64,000 nucleotides of DNA from Bacillus sp. AFS088145 (lineage in GTDB: Bacteria > Bacillota > Bacilli > Bacillales > Bacillaceae_G). Shown piece after piece: positions 8,669-18,779 of this stretch (the first letter of the stretch is position 1; every line of letters starts with the position of its first letter). The notes beneath the pieces are model-generated. The model ran no database searches. It saw nothing but the letters and a program-made list of their open reading frames with translations, and was not told where the DNA came from. The position numbers and the translations under genes were made by a program. The stretch is from assembly GCF_002564465.1 (NCBI RefSeq), contig NZ_NUUX01000004.1:25280-89279 (forward strand), read 5' to 3'.

Positions 8669-9535
8669 ATGGAATTGAAACAATTAGAATATTTTTTGGC
8701 AATTTGCGATGAAATGCACTTTACAAAAACAGCAGAAAAGCTAGGTATTGGACAACCTACCTTGAGTTACCAAATAAAAATTTTAGAAGATGAAATAGGT
8801 GTTCCTCTTTTTGATCGAATAGGTAAAAAATTTCACATACTGAAGCAGGTACTATATTATTTGAGCATGGTAGAAAAGTATACGATACGCTTACTAGTGC
8901 AAAGAATCAAATTCAAGAACTTCAATTAATGAATAGAGGAAAATTAGTGATAGGTGCCTTGTCTGGTGATCTAAGTCATATAGCATCCTCGGTTTTATTA
9001 GAGTTTCATTCTATGTATCCTCATGTACAATTACAGTTTTATCAATTTCATGAAGTACTAGAAAAAGTAAAACAAAATAAATTAGACTTAGCCTTGACTA
9101 TTATGACACCTCCGGATGAAAAGTATAATCAAATATTTTTATATAAAGAAGAATTTTTCATGGTTGTACAATCAGATCATGTTTTAACTAATCAAAACGA
9201 AATTGATTTAGACGAAATTCAAAATTTTCCACTTATCTTATATCCTTATGGTCACTGTTTTAGACAGTGATTAGTTGACGTTTTGGTTCTAAAGGAATTG
9301 TACTCAAGCCTTTGATTGAAACTACTGATACAAGGCGATAATTAAAGCAGTGATTGCAGGGAAGGTAGCTTCCATTCTTTTTGCTACTCTTTTCAATCTT
9401 GATAATAATGGACAATTGAAAGCAATAAGAATTAAAAATCCCTCTATTTTTAAAGTAATCATTGTCTATCATAAGCAAAAATATATTGGGAAAGCAGCAA
9501 GAGGATTTATTGATTTATTAATATTGGTGAACTAA
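8669..9535 (+). pseudogene. LysR-family regulator, broken by frameshifts
   Basis: The first frame (8669-8929) encodes [20 protein letters not shown] and a normal LysR helix-turn-helix to [12 protein letters not shown]. Near 8838 the frame slips; the next frame carries [17 protein letters not shown] and then RGKLVIGALSGDL of the effector domain to about 9265. After another slip and in-frame stops, 9350-9535 carries the C-terminal AVIAGKVASILFATLFN and KQKYIGKAARGFIDLL. The full domain order is preserved, so it is a recently inactivated paralogue of the LysR genes at 1-204 and 16395-17328. Confidence 0.88.
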
Positions 9536-9641
9536 ACTAAAAAACTATTTGTAGATAATAAATAAAAAATATTTATTGAACAATTATTAACCCGAATTAT
9601 AGATAGATTAAAAAATGCTTATTATTTATTATTTAATAATT

Positions 9642-9810
9642 AAGAACGAATGAGAAAATTTTTAATTGCGTTCTTTCTCAAAATGTTATAAATATATTCA
9701 TGAGGGGAGAATAATTGCAGCTATTTCTAGAATATAGAAAAATAGAGAAAATCCTTTCTTTTGTAGAGGGTTAATGGAGTTTTTCTAATTAAGAACGAAT
9801 ATTCTCAAAT
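9642..9810. promoter_or_regulatory. Pair of TTGAGAA-type operator palindromes, cluster 1
   Basis: GAACGAATGAG...GCGTTCTTTCTCA at about 9643-9680 and AAGAACGAATATTCTCAA at 9790-9808 flank ATGTTATAAATATA and ATAGAAAAATAGAG. The layout matches clusters at 17644-17800 (inverted), 18780-18967 and 45912-46243. No intact gene follows within 170 bp, so this is probably left from a lost target. The rest of 9536-9986 holds nothing else recognisable. Confidence 0.5.
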
Positions 9811-9986
9811 AGCCACAGTAATTGAGATGATGTGGTGCAACTTTTATTACACAGTTTCTGGATCAAAGCTTTGTATTAAATGATAGATTTGATACAAAAA
9901 GTTTATAATTTTGAAACATTTATGTGCTATGATTTTTTCGAAGACAATATTGACATTTTCATCATATTGAATTTAGAGGTGAAATT

Positions 9987-11693
9987 ATGAAAAACAATAT
10001 TAAAAAATTATCAATGATTGCTATTAGTAGTTTCATATTATTATCTGGTTGTATAGAAGTTAAAGCTAAAAAAAATGAAAGTACGGCAATTGAAAGTCAG
10101 AATAACACAGTATCTAAGTTTAAGAAAAATGTAATTGTTTCAAAAACTGACCCGATACTTGATGAACTAAATAAACTAACTCTTAAAGAAAAAATCGGAC
10201 AAATGATTATCGCAGGTTTTGATGGAACAACATCAAGTAATGCAGATACACTTTTAAAAAATTATAAATTAGGCGGCGTCATACTCTTTGGAACAAATAT
10301 AAAAAGTCCAAGTCAATTAGTAAATTTAACAAATGACATAAAAACATATAATAAAAATAACAAGGTACCTTTGTTTATCTCTGTCGATCAAGAAGGCGGT
10401 AGAGTAAATCGAATGCCTTCAGGTGTTTTAAATACACCTTCTGCTAGAACGATTGGAAATAAAAATAATATGCAATACGCATATAATATAGGTAATATGA
10501 TTTCAAAAGAGCTATCATCCTTTGGATTCAATACTGATTTTTCACCAGTATTCGATATACAAAGTAATCCTAAAAATACAGTAATTGGAGATCGTTCTTT
10601 TGGTACAAATTCAAGTATCGTTTCAAAAATTGGTGAGGGAATGATGGATGGAATTCAAAAAGGAAACACAATTCCTGTTATTAAACATTTCCCTGGGCAT
10701 GGGGATACTTCAGTAGATTCTCATTTAGAACTTCCTATAGTGAATAAAGACTTATCAAGTTTAAAAAAATTTGAGTTAGTTCCATTTAATAATGCAATCA
10801 AAAATCATGCGGATATGATGATGGTAGCTCATATATTAGTCAAGAAAGTAGACTCTAAGTATCCAGCTTCGATGTCAAAGTCAGTGATAACAGATCTTTT
10901 ACGAAAACAATATGGATATAATGGGGTAGTAATAACTGATGATATGTCAATGGGCGCTATAGCTAAACACTATAACTTAAGTAATGCAGCAGTAACTTCT
11001 ATTAATGCCGGGAGTAATATTATATTGATAGGACATGGAAATGAAAATGTTAAAACCATTTACAATAGCATCTATACAGCAGTTAAAAATCATAAAATAT
11101 CAGAAGACACAATAAATAAAAGTGTCTATAAAATTCTATCTTTAAAACAAAAATATAAACTTAACAATAATAAAGTTCAAACTGTAAATGTGACAAATTT
11201 AAATAAACAAATTAAGAAAGCTGTTACTTATAACAATGAAACTAGTAATAAGCAGTACTTACTTTTAAAAAATATTTCGACGAAGGCTAATGAAGGAAAA
11301 ATAATCAATGCAGAATTTAATGTAATGAATTCCAATATTGACCAGGTAAGAGAAAAATGGGGAAAAGAAGACAGTAGTGTATATGTGGCGGCTGCCAAAG
11401 GAACATACAACACATATACAAAGAGAAATGTAGTAGTTGGCTATCAAAAAGACCATTTAATATTTGAATTACGCTCTTTTGATCCTCAGTTAAAAAATTT
11501 ATCTATTAATAATATAAAAATTTATTTTGGTTCACCTAGTTCAGAAGTTACTACCTCAAATAAGGAAAAAATACTTACTTATTCAATTGGATCAAAAAAG
11601 CTTAAATTTGTTTTTCCATTAAAAAAACAAATTGTATTGGATCATTATTCGATTTATAATCCAAATAATGTAATTAATAATATGAGTAATTAA
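9987..11693 (+). CDS. Glycoside hydrolase family 3 beta-N-acetylhexosaminidase (NagZ-like) lipoprotein
   Basis: A 568-residue lipoprotein: signal peptide then lipobox LLSGC (Cys22). The family 3 domain spans about residues 55-390, with the Bacillus/NagZ signature KHFPGHGDTSVDSHLELP containing the His-Asp catalytic dyad, and nucleophile Asp in VITDDMSMGAI. Such enzymes remove GlcNAc from muropeptides or wall fragments outside the cell in Bacillus. Residues about 425-555 (EGKIINAEFNVMNSNIDQVR, then SSVYVAAAKGTYNTY) resemble the DUF4309 domain of YjgB-like proteins, an extra module beyond NagZ. AGAGGTG lies before the ATG. Monocistronic, with a terminator 35 bp downstream. Confidence 0.88.
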   Translation: MKNNIKKLSMIAISSFILLSGCIEVKAKKNESTAIESQNNTVSKFKKNVIVSKTDPILDELNKLTLKEKIGQMIIAGFDGTTSSNADTLLKNYKLGGVILFGTNIKSPSQLVNLTNDIKTYNKNNKVPLFISVDQEGGRVNRMPSGVLNTPSARTIGNKNNMQYAYNIGNMISKELSSFGFNTDFSPVFDIQSNPKNTVIGDRSFGTNSSIVSKIGEGMMDGIQKGNTIPVIKHFPGHGDTSVDSHLELPIVNKDLSSLKKFELVPFNNAIKNHADMMMVAHILVKKVDSKYPASMSKSVITDLLRKQYGYNGVVITDDMSMGAIAKHYNLSNAAVTSINAGSNIILIGHGNENVKTIYNSIYTAVKNHKISEDTINKSVYKILSLKQKYKLNNNKVQTVNVTNLNKQIKKAVTYNNETSNKQYLLLKNISTKANEGKIINAEFNVMNSNIDQVREKWGKEDSSVYVAAAKGTYNTYTKRNVVVGYQKDHLIFELRSFDPQLKNLSINNIKIYFGSPSSEVTTSNKEKILTYSIGSKKLKFVFPLKKQIVLDHYSIYNPNNVINNMSN

Positions 11694-11727
11694 TTCTGGA
11701 TTTATCAAATAAAACTAACAGTCTTTA

Positions 11728-11758
11728 AACCTGTTCCTGTATCAGAACAGGTTTTTTT
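11728..11758 (+). terminator. Terminator after the NagZ-like gene
   Basis: AACCTGTTC and GAACAGGTT form a 9-bp stem with an 8-base loop followed by seven T. Confidence 0.9.
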
Positions 11759-11784
11759 GTTTTGCTGAAATAGTTTTGTTACCA

Positions 11785-11957
11785 AACTTTTTTATTGATA
11801 ACAAAAATGAATCGTTATGATAACTAGAATGTCATTTACCATAATAATATATCACTATATAATTATCTTAACATTTTAAATAGTCTAAATTCCCCTATTT
11901 TTATAGGTTTAATTCCGCTATCCTAAAATGAAATTTATGTTAAAGGTGATGCAATCG
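11785..11957 (+). repeat. Shared upstream module of exported-protein genes, copy 2
   Basis: Similar to 4560-4735 and 38640-38810: ATTGATAAC, ATGATAACTAGAATGTCATTT, CTTAACATTTTAAATAGTCT, GGTTTAATTCC, then AATTTATGTTAAAGGTGATGC. Here the AAAGGTG serves as ribosome site for the subtilase at 11958, whereas in copy 1 the equivalent position leads into a small ORF. Confidence 0.65.
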
Positions 11958-14900
11958 ATGAAAAAAAGAACTAGGTCGCTTAATGTAGGAACTTCAACTT
12001 GTATTTTTGCTTCAGCTTTTTTAGTCTTAAATTCCCAATTTACTATTGATCCTAATATCGGTAGGGCGCAAGAGACTAATCCAGATGATGCGATGACACG
12101 GGTTATAGTTGAAATGGAAGATACGCCTGCGATTCAAATTATGCAGAAATCAGATCAGATAGGATCTTTATCCAGGACAACAGAAAGAAAGTTAAAAGAT
12201 CAAATTGAAAATTTAAAACAGTCACATGGGAAAGTGTTAGACGAAATAAAGGAAAAAATGATTCCATTCAAAAAGACTAACGACTATACGTTCACATTCA
12301 ATGGAGTTTCATTACAAGTACCAAAAAGTAAAGTGAATGACCTACGTTTACTTCCAGGTGTAAAAGCGGTTTATCAGGATCAGCAATATCATTCAGACTT
12401 AACCAATAGTGTCCCATTGATTGGTGCTCCTGATGTTTGGTCTAAGCATGACCAGAATAATCAAGAAGTTACTGGAAAAGGTGTCACAGTCGCTGTGATT
12501 GACACAGGTGTAGACTATGATCATCCTGACCTTGGCGGAGCGTTTGGTCCAGGGCATAAAGTAGTTGGTGGATATGATTTTGTCAACAATGATAATGATC
12601 CTATGGATGACTATGGACATGGTACCCATGTCGCAGGCATCATTGCTGCGCATGGGAAATTGACAGGTGTGGCACCTGACGCCTCCATCACAGCCTATAA
12701 AGTCTTAGATAATAACGGATCAGGAACTACATCTAATATTATTGCAGGAATTGAAGCGGCTATTTCGCCAGACAATCCATTTCCGGCTGATGTCATAAAT
12801 ATGAGCTTAAGTGGACCTGGTGATGGAAATGATCCAATCTCACAAGCTGCTCAAAATGCTGTTGATGCTGGTGTGGTTGTTGTCGCTGCAGCAGGGAATG
12901 CGGGCCCTGATTATGGTACCATTGGTGCTCCAGCTATGGCTGAAGGTGTACTTGCTGTCGGTGCAAGTGTAAGTGGTATTAAAGTACCTGACGCGAAGAT
13001 CGTAGCACCAATTGACGAGAATTTATCCGTAACTCGCCTTGGGTTTACAGCTAATCCTCCTGAAACAGCAATTACTAGCGATTTGATAGATGTTGGAAAT
13101 GGTGGAGTCGAAAATTATAACGGGGTAGATGTAAAAGGAAAGATTGTCCTAATTCAATTACCTCTAGGTTCAGATGGGCGTACAGAGGCAATTACTGCAC
13201 AAGATAAAGGGGCTGCCGCTGCGATCTTTTTCGAGCCCGTGCAAGTTGGGCCTGTTTTTAAATTAGGGGATACACTTCCAAGTCAATATACATTCAATTC
13301 CTATGAAGAGTTACAAACACAACATCAATTCATGATAGGTTCTACTGATGACGGCCAGTTAGAATCGTTAGTTTCTATGAAAATTGATGGAACAAAAGCT
13401 GGTGAATTAAAGTCTTATCTGGCAAAAGGACCTGTTAAGATTACGATTTCAGGCAAAGACATAACGGATAAGATTGCAAATTTTAGTTCGCGCGGTAATT
13501 CTGAATTACAAGCTAAACCTGATTTAGTAGCTCCAGGCGTCGAAATTAATTCGACCTACATTAAGACAGATAGTAATGATTCAGGTTATACAAGATTAAG
13601 CGGGACAAGCATGGCTGCTCCTCATGTGGCGGGTGCAGCTGCACTTATGAAACAACTTAAGCCGTCATGGAATGCTAGTGAAATTTCAGGCGCATTAAAA
13701 GAGACTGCTAAGCCACTAGCATCATATGATGTGCTTACACAAGGGACAGGAAGACTTGATGTAAAGGCGGCAGCGGAAACCAATGTAATAGCCTCACCTA
13801 ATGTATTAAATTTAGGATTAGCTGATTTAAAAGACTCGGAGATTAATAGAAACGCATCATTAACTTTAAATAATCCAGGAGATGTACCCGTTGATATGGA
13901 TTTCTCCATTAAAGAGGATACAAAATCCGGAGCTAAAGTAACTGTGAACCCTTCACATATTCATATTAATCCAGGTCAACAGGTCAATGTTGGGTTGAAT
14001 ATTAATTTGAAACGTCCGGATCAAGATGCGAATATCTCAGGTTGGGTAGAAGGTAATATCCAATCTGCAAAAGGATCGCAGCATATACGCGTGCCATACA
14101 AGTTAATTGCAAGACATTTCAAAATTACTGCATCTCCGGATCCTGTTGGATCAACAGTAGAAGACACAACAGCCTATATTTACAGCCCGGTTAATCTGAC
14201 ACAAGCTCCAAAAGTCACAGTATATACTCCAAGTAGGAAAACAATTGAAGTGGAAGCTGTATTAGATCATGACCGTTGGTGGAAAGCGAATGTTCCAACA
14301 AATGAAGTAGGAATATATCGGATTGATGCAAGTACCATTGTCAAAAATTCTACAAATGATAATTCAACAATAATAGGTTCTAGCTTTTTGGAAAAATTAC
14401 CAAAAGAAAATGAAAACGCTTCAACCTGGAATTCTATTGGGCCATACTCTAATGCAGGACTGATGAATATAGATTTGAAAAATTCTAAGAACATGACAGT
14501 TTTACCTTCATCTACTCTATCTTTATTCCATACTGAAGATAGGGCAGAAACTTGGCATGAGTATCGAAATTTCCCTGTAGCTGGAGGAGTAGCAACTAAT
14601 TTAGTGGTTGATCCTACAGATGAAAAAAATATATATGTGGCAATTAATTCAAAATACAATGATCTAACTTATACTGGTAAAATAGTAGCCAGCAAAGACG
14701 GAGGAAAATCATGGAAGACATTATCTTTTCCGGATATAGAAATATCTGATTTAGAAATTGATAATAGTGGGCAAAAGTTGATTGCTACTTCGAGGAATGA
14801 AGTTTATGTCAGCACCGACAGAGGATTAAATTGGGTGCAACTACCAGGATGGTGGGGATTTCTTACTAAAGCAAAACTTCTAAATAACGACTTATATATT

Positions 14901-16331
14901 TCAGCAGGTTATCAAGGTCTATACGTATTTAAGGATGTATTCTCTGGTTCAGCTACATCTGAACTATTGTATCAGCCACCATTTCCTTATAGAAGTACTA
15001 AAGAGATTGTAGGAGATGATGATTTCTTAGTTACTAGTACTTTCGGTGGTGGTTTGTATGCCTCATATAATAAAGGTAAAGATTGGAAAGAACTTACTCA
15101 CTCCGATCTACCATTTAATAATGTATCTCGTTTAGAAATTATTGAAGGGGATATTTATGTAGGGACAGCCTATGATGGAATATTGGTTAGTCACGATAAA
15201 GGAAAAACTTGGGAAACATGGAAAAAACCTCTTCCTGGGTATAATTCATTTGAAATCGATTTTGCGTTAGGTGGTAAGTCTTCTCCTAAAGGTAACCGAC
15301 CAATTTATGTATCCTCTGATCAGGCGGGAATATATGGAACTCTGGATAAAGGTGAATCATATAAACGAATAGGGATACCTGCTGCAACGGTTTACGACTT
15401 AGCTATTTCGCGAAGCTCTAAAGGATATCAGTTAATTGCTGCAACTGACTCAAACACGTATATGACAGCATTACCTCTTCAAAACAAGATTGATTCAGAA
15501 TGGGGTGCTGCGGAAGGTGAAGGTAGATTTGGAGAGCAAGTGTTTAAAATTGCTACTTCTCCAACAGAATCGAATGTAGTTTACAAAATACGCTATAGTG
15601 CGATTGGGACTATGAATGTATATCAAAGTAAAGATGGCGGAGAAAAATGGGATCAAAAATTTGTAGATAGTGGACTCCCAACTGCTATGCTGATTAACCC
15701 GGCCGACTCCAAGCAAATCGTTATTTCTTATACAATTCCAGGAACTAATGAATTAGGAATCTATATTAGTAAAGACGCTGGAGAGACTTGGAAAAAGATT
15801 AAGCAAGAACACAAATTTACAGCTTTAACATCCGCTGATTCTCATGATCCAAACAGAATTTGGGCAGGTGGAAACGATGGTCTATTCTTGTCTAAAGATA
15901 TGGGTCAGACATTTGAAAAAATTCAAAACGTTCCTATAAGCAGTATTGCAATTGATTCACACAATCCAAGCCATCTAATACTCGGAGGAAACCATCTATA
16001 TATTAGTAGTGACGGTGGAAAAACTTTAGAAATGGCAAAAGGTGCGGGTACTGCTGAACTCAACATGTATGTAAATGATATTATCGTTTCACCTACTCAC
16101 CATAATATTGTTTATGCAGCCTCAGGTTCTTTTTATGAATCAGGACTACTTAAGGGTGGACGAGGTGTGTTAAAAAGTATGGATGGAGGAAAAACTTGGA
16201 CAAATCTTTCCAAGGATCTCGAGAATAGAAATGCTATAACACTTCAACTTTCTCCGGACGAGGAATACTTGTTTGTCGGCACACAAGGTGGCAGTGTTCA
16301 GCGATTGAAATTACCTAAACATCAACAGTAA
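11958..16331 (+). CDS. Secreted subtilisin-like serine protease (S8) with PA insert and C-terminal BNR/Asp-box repeats
   Basis: A 1457-residue exported protein. The start at 11958 has AAAGGTG nine bases upstream; the frame opens at 11928 without a site. Signal peptide residues 1-40, then an I9-type propeptide, then the catalytic domain: Asp182 in AVIDTGVDYDHPD, His221 in GHGTHVAGI, Asn in AAAGNAG and Ser551 in SGTSMAAPHVAG. A protease-associated insert lies around GKIVLIQLPLGSDGR. After about residue 800 come roughly ten repeats with Asp-box-like motifs such as KDGGKSWKTL, DKGKTWETW, KDAGETWKK and MDGGKTWTNL, typical of beta-propellers of the sialidase/VPS10 kind. The propeller probably binds substrate or wall material. 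This fusion is unusual. No wall anchor is seen. Confidence 0.92.
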   Translation: MKKRTRSLNVGTSTCIFASAFLVLNSQFTIDPNIGRAQETNPDDAMTRVIVEMEDTPAIQIMQKSDQIGSLSRTTERKLKDQIENLKQSHGKVLDEIKEKMIPFKKTNDYTFTFNGVSLQVPKSKVNDLRLLPGVKAVYQDQQYHSDLTNSVPLIGAPDVWSKHDQNNQEVTGKGVTVAVIDTGVDYDHPDLGGAFGPGHKVVGGYDFVNNDNDPMDDYGHGTHVAGIIAAHGKLTGVAPDASITAYKVLDNNGSGTTSNIIAGIEAAISPDNPFPADVINMSLSGPGDGNDPISQAAQNAVDAGVVVVAAAGNAGPDYGTIGAPAMAEGVLAVGASVSGIKVPDAKIVAPIDENLSVTRLGFTANPPETAITSDLIDVGNGGVENYNGVDVKGKIVLIQLPLGSDGRTEAITAQDKGAAAAIFFEPVQVGPVFKLGDTLPSQYTFNSYEELQTQHQFMIGSTDDGQLESLVSMKIDGTKAGELKSYLAKGPVKITISGKDITDKIANFSSRGNSELQAKPDLVAPGVEINSTYIKTDSNDSGYTRLSGTSMAAPHVAGAAALMKQLKPSWNASEISGALKETAKPLASYDVLTQGTGRLDVKAAAETNVIASPNVLNLGLADLKDSEINRNASLTLNNPGDVPVDMDFSIKEDTKSGAKVTVNPSHIHINPGQQVNVGLNINLKRPDQDANISGWVEGNIQSAKGSQHIRVPYKLIARHFKITASPDPVGSTVEDTTAYIYSPVNLTQAPKVTVYTPSRKTIEVEAVLDHDRWWKANVPTNEVGIYRIDASTIVKNSTNDNSTIIGSSFLEKLPKENENASTWNSIGPYSNAGLMNIDLKNSKNMTVLPSSTLSLFHTEDRAETWHEYRNFPVAGGVATNLVVDPTDEKNIYVAINSKYNDLTYTGKIVASKDGGKSWKTLSFPDIEISDLEIDNSGQKLIATSRNEVYVSTDRGLNWVQLPGWWGFLTKAKLLNNDLYISAGYQGLYVFKDVFSGSATSELLYQPPFPYRSTKEIVGDDDFLVTSTFGGGLYASYNKGKDWKELTHSDLPFNNVSRLEIIEGDIYVGTAYDGILVSHDKGKTWETWKKPLPGYNSFEIDFALGGKSSPKGNRPIYVSSDQAGIYGTLDKGESYKRIGIPAATVYDLAISRSSKGYQLIAATDSNTYMTALPLQNKIDSEWGAAEGEGRFGEQVFKIATSPTESNVVYKIRYSAIGTMNVYQSKDGGEKWDQKFVDSGLPTAMLINPADSKQIVISYTIPGTNELGIYISKDAGETWKKIKQEHKFTALTSADSHDPNRIWAGGNDGLFLSKDMGQTFEKIQNVPISSIAIDSHNPSHLILGGNHLYISSDGGKTLEMAKGAGTAELNMYVNDIIVSPTHHNIVYAASGSFYESGLLKGGRGVLKSMDGGKTWTNLSKDLENRNAITLQLSPDEEYLFVGTQGGSVQRLKLPKHQQ

Positions 16332-16342
16332 GAAACTTCATT

Positions 16343-16386
16343 AAAAAAACATTCCTTACTTCATGAAGTGGGGAATGTTTTTTTGT
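16343..16386 (+). terminator. Terminator between convergent subtilase and LysR genes
   Basis: AAACATTCC...ACTTCATGAAGT...GGAATGTTT with A and T runs on both sides, so it can serve both strands. Confidence 0.85.
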
Positions 16387-16394
16387 ATAAGCTG

Positions 16395-17328
16395 TCAGGA
16401 TTTTATTAAGGAATCTTCAGTATCTCCTACATAAAGACCTTTTTCATTCAAATGTGAAAGCAAAAAGTCTATGAAATTTCTAGCTGCAGCGCCAATATAC
16501 TTTTCTTTGTGATGTACAATAGCAACTTCCTTACTAATTATAGGATTTACTATTTTAATAACTTTAAGTGAATCAGTATTCGCCGAAGCGAGAAGAGTAT
16601 TAGGAAGTATAGTAGCTCTAATACCTGCTTTCACAATACTCAAAATAGAATGAGCATCATTTAATTCTATGATTGGCTGAATGTCAAATCCTTTAGACGT
16701 AGCGACTCCATCAATAAATCTTCGGCAACTGTAGTTATTTGGACATAAAACAAGTGGAATGTCTTTGATGTCTTTGATTTCTTCAAATTCAACAATATCC
16801 CTTTTTGCCCAATGATGGTGAAAAAGAAACTGCTAAATATAATTCTTCATTATATAAAGGGATACTTTTTAACTGTTCATTCTCTAAAGGTAAGAGTGTC
16901 AAAGCTATGTCGATTTCATTTTGAATAACTTTTTCTTCAATATTATCTAACTTAATGATCTTCATTTGTAAATAAGGATGCATTCTGTGAAGCTCTAAGA
17001 ATACTAGAGAAGCTAACTTACTTAACTCCCCAGACATTACTCCAACAATCAATTTTCCTCTTTTTACTTTTTGAAGCTCTCCAATTTGTTCATAGATAAA
17101 TTCTATATTGGAAAATATTTTATCGGATTCTTCTTTTAAAATTTTTCCCGCTTCAGTAATAGCAATTTTTTTACCTAAGCGATCAAATAAACGAACTCCT
17201 AATTTATCTTCAAGAGCTCTCATTTGACGGCTTAAAGCAGGTTGTGATATTCCTAATTTTTCTGCTGCTCTTGTAAAATGTAATTCATCACAAATAGCCA
17301 AAAAGTATTCTATTTCCCTTAATTCCAT
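16395..17328 (-). pseudogene. LysR-family regulator with one frameshift
   Basis: From ATG 17328 the frame encodes [20 protein letters not shown], the helix-turn-helix, and the effector domain to LYLAVSFSPSLGKKGYC, where it stops at 16789. The next frame continues without a gap as HHWAKRDIVEFEEIKDI to LVLCPNNYSCRRFIDG and ends at 16395. The slip lies in a T-rich run (TTTCTTTTT on the coding strand, near 16825). It is either a single-base inactivation or a sequencing error; everything else is intact. It has a MocR-type promoter upstream (17440-17500). Confidence 0.88.
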
Positions 17329-17439
17329 TAATTTTACTCCTCATTAGTGTTTGAATGTATTAGGTTTTATAAATGCTTTTAAAATAAAGTGAAAGAAACA
17401 TTAAATGAAAAAGGTTATTGACAATAAAACCACATTTTC

Positions 17440-17500
17440 ATTATAAAAATGATGTGAAAATTTAAAACATCCATTTTAGAATTTTTTACCCCATCCACTA
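17440..17500 (-). promoter_or_regulatory. MocR-type dual-GGAT promoter before lysR
   Basis: On the minus strand AGTGGATGGGGTAAAAA and AATGGATG place two GGAT words exactly 24 bp apart (complement of 17493-17496 and 17469-17472). TATAAT at 17445-17440 starts 27 bp after the second. The deoC promoter (26387-26445) is nearly identical in sequence and geometry, and the mocR promoter (24744-24804) differs by one base in the second distance. No good -35 is present, as expected for an activator-dependent promoter. Confidence 0.6.
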
Positions 17501-17558
17501 ATTTTCGGCTATTGTGTTTATTAGGAAATAAGCCAAGTGGAATGCAATTCAACAATTT

Positions 17559-17620
17559 TTTCTCTCTTCAGTAGCAATTTTTTTACCTAATCGTCAAATA
17601 AAGGAACTTCTAATTATATA
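17559..17620 (-). pseudogene. Short relic of a LysR gene
   Basis: TCTTCAGTAGCAATTTTTTT and ACCTAATCGTCAAATAAA match the region of the neighbouring LysR gene at about 17150-17210 that encodes KKIAITEAG and FDRL. About 60 bp survive with indels. This indicates an earlier lysR duplication at this spot. Confidence 0.55.
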
Positions 17621-17643
17621 AGTTAGTTATTTAATAGTTTTTT

Positions 17644-17800
17644 TTGAGAATGTTCGTTCTAAAAAAAGGGAATCTTTCCTAACTCCTCTACAAAAAAGCT
17701 AGCGATAGTCTCTATTTTTCTATACGTTATAATTTAATTTCTTCTCATGTATATTATATAACATATTGAGAATGAACGGTAAATAACTACTTTTTACCAT
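17644..17800. promoter_or_regulatory. Pair of TTGAGAA-type operator palindromes, cluster 2 (inverted)
   Basis: TTGAGAATGTTCGTTCT at 17644-17660 and TTGAGAATGAACGGTAAA followed by TTTTTACCATT at 17766-17800. Read on the minus strand, the cluster has the same order as those at 9642 and 18780. It lies 320 bp before the GTG start of the TetR gene, which is thus flanked by inverted copies of the cluster. Confidence 0.55.
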
Positions 17801-18117
17801 TATTACAAAGCTGGTTTGCTTTCAAAAAGTTAAAATAGTTATTGAACTTATTGGCAACTTATTCTTCGGTGCGTCTTGTTCGTCCCATTGATCCATTAAA
17901 ATCTCAACTTTATAATAATGGAATTGTCCATTAATTTTATTATTAACCTCAAAATTGAATCGTAATGAATCTCTGTAAAGATGCTATATTTTGATAAAAT
18001 AGTAAGCATTTTACTAAAAAACAATTAGTAATTAATTATAAAATTTAAATATGGTTTTATTGAATATATAAAGATTATTTTTAAATATGCTATAATCTTT
18101 CAAAAGGAGGTACGAAC

Positions 18118-18693
18118 GTGGCTAGACATAAAGAATATGACGAAAAAGAAGTTTTACTAAAAGCAATGGAGCTATTTAGGCATCAAGGTTACGAAAAAAC
18201 CTCATTGCAAGATCTTGTTAATCATATGGGAATTCATAGAAGAAGTCTATATGATACATTTGGTGATAAACATACTTTGTTTATCAAAGCATTAGAACTT
18301 TATAATAACAATGTAATGAAAAATATGAATTTACATGCTAAGAAATCATTATCTGTGAAAGAAGCTATTAGAAGTATATTAGAAATAGTAATTACTAATG
18401 ATGATAAAAAATCAGTAGGTTGTTTAACAGTGAATAGTGCAGTTGAGTTGTGTTTACATGATCAAGTTGTAGCTGAAATGATTGAACAAAATTTTTCTAA
18501 AACTGAAGAAATTATTTTTGATTTACTAGTTCTTGGACAAAATTCAGGTGAAATTGCTAAACATCATAATTTAGAAAAATTATCTCAGTTTATTCATAAT
18601 TCTTTTGTGGGATTAAGAGTATTAACAAAAACAACTAACGATAAAAATAAGTTGAAAAATATAATTGATATGACACTATCTATATTAGATTAA
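18118..18693 (+). CDS. TetR/AcrR-family regulator (copy 1)
   Basis: A 191-residue regulator from a GTG start with AAAGGAGGT eight bases upstream. The N-terminal DNA-binding domain is plain: LFRHQGYEKTSLQDLVNHMG then IHRRSLYDTFGDKHTLFIKAL. The C-terminal ligand domain carries SVGCLTVNSAVEL, typical of TetR proteins near reductases and efflux pumps. It is a close paralogue of 45243-45818, including the promoter-proximal word TATGCTATAATCTTTCAAAAGGAGGTAC (shown here in part by its TATAAT). It is flanked by TTGAGAA palindromes on both sides, the likely operators, and followed by a broken SDR gene, the likely former target. Confidence 0.9.
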   Translation: MARHKEYDEKEVLLKAMELFRHQGYEKTSLQDLVNHMGIHRRSLYDTFGDKHTLFIKALELYNNNVMKNMNLHAKKSLSVKEAIRSILEIVITNDDKKSVGCLTVNSAVELCLHDQVVAEMIEQNFSKTEEIIFDLLVLGQNSGEIAKHHNLEKLSQFIHNSFVGLRVLTKTTNDKNKLKNIIDMTLSILD

Positions 18694-18720
18694 TTCATTC
18701 TCTAATTGATAAGTGTATAA

Positions 18721-18753
18721 AAAGAATTAACTAATCCCAGTTAATTCTTTTTC
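18721..18753 (+). terminator. Terminator after tetR copy 1
   Basis: AAAGAATTAACT and AGTTAATTCTTT pair across a six-base loop, followed by T. It starts 28 bp after the stop codon. Confidence 0.75.
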
Positions 18754-18779
18754 AGTAATCAGTTTGCAATCAAAATTTT

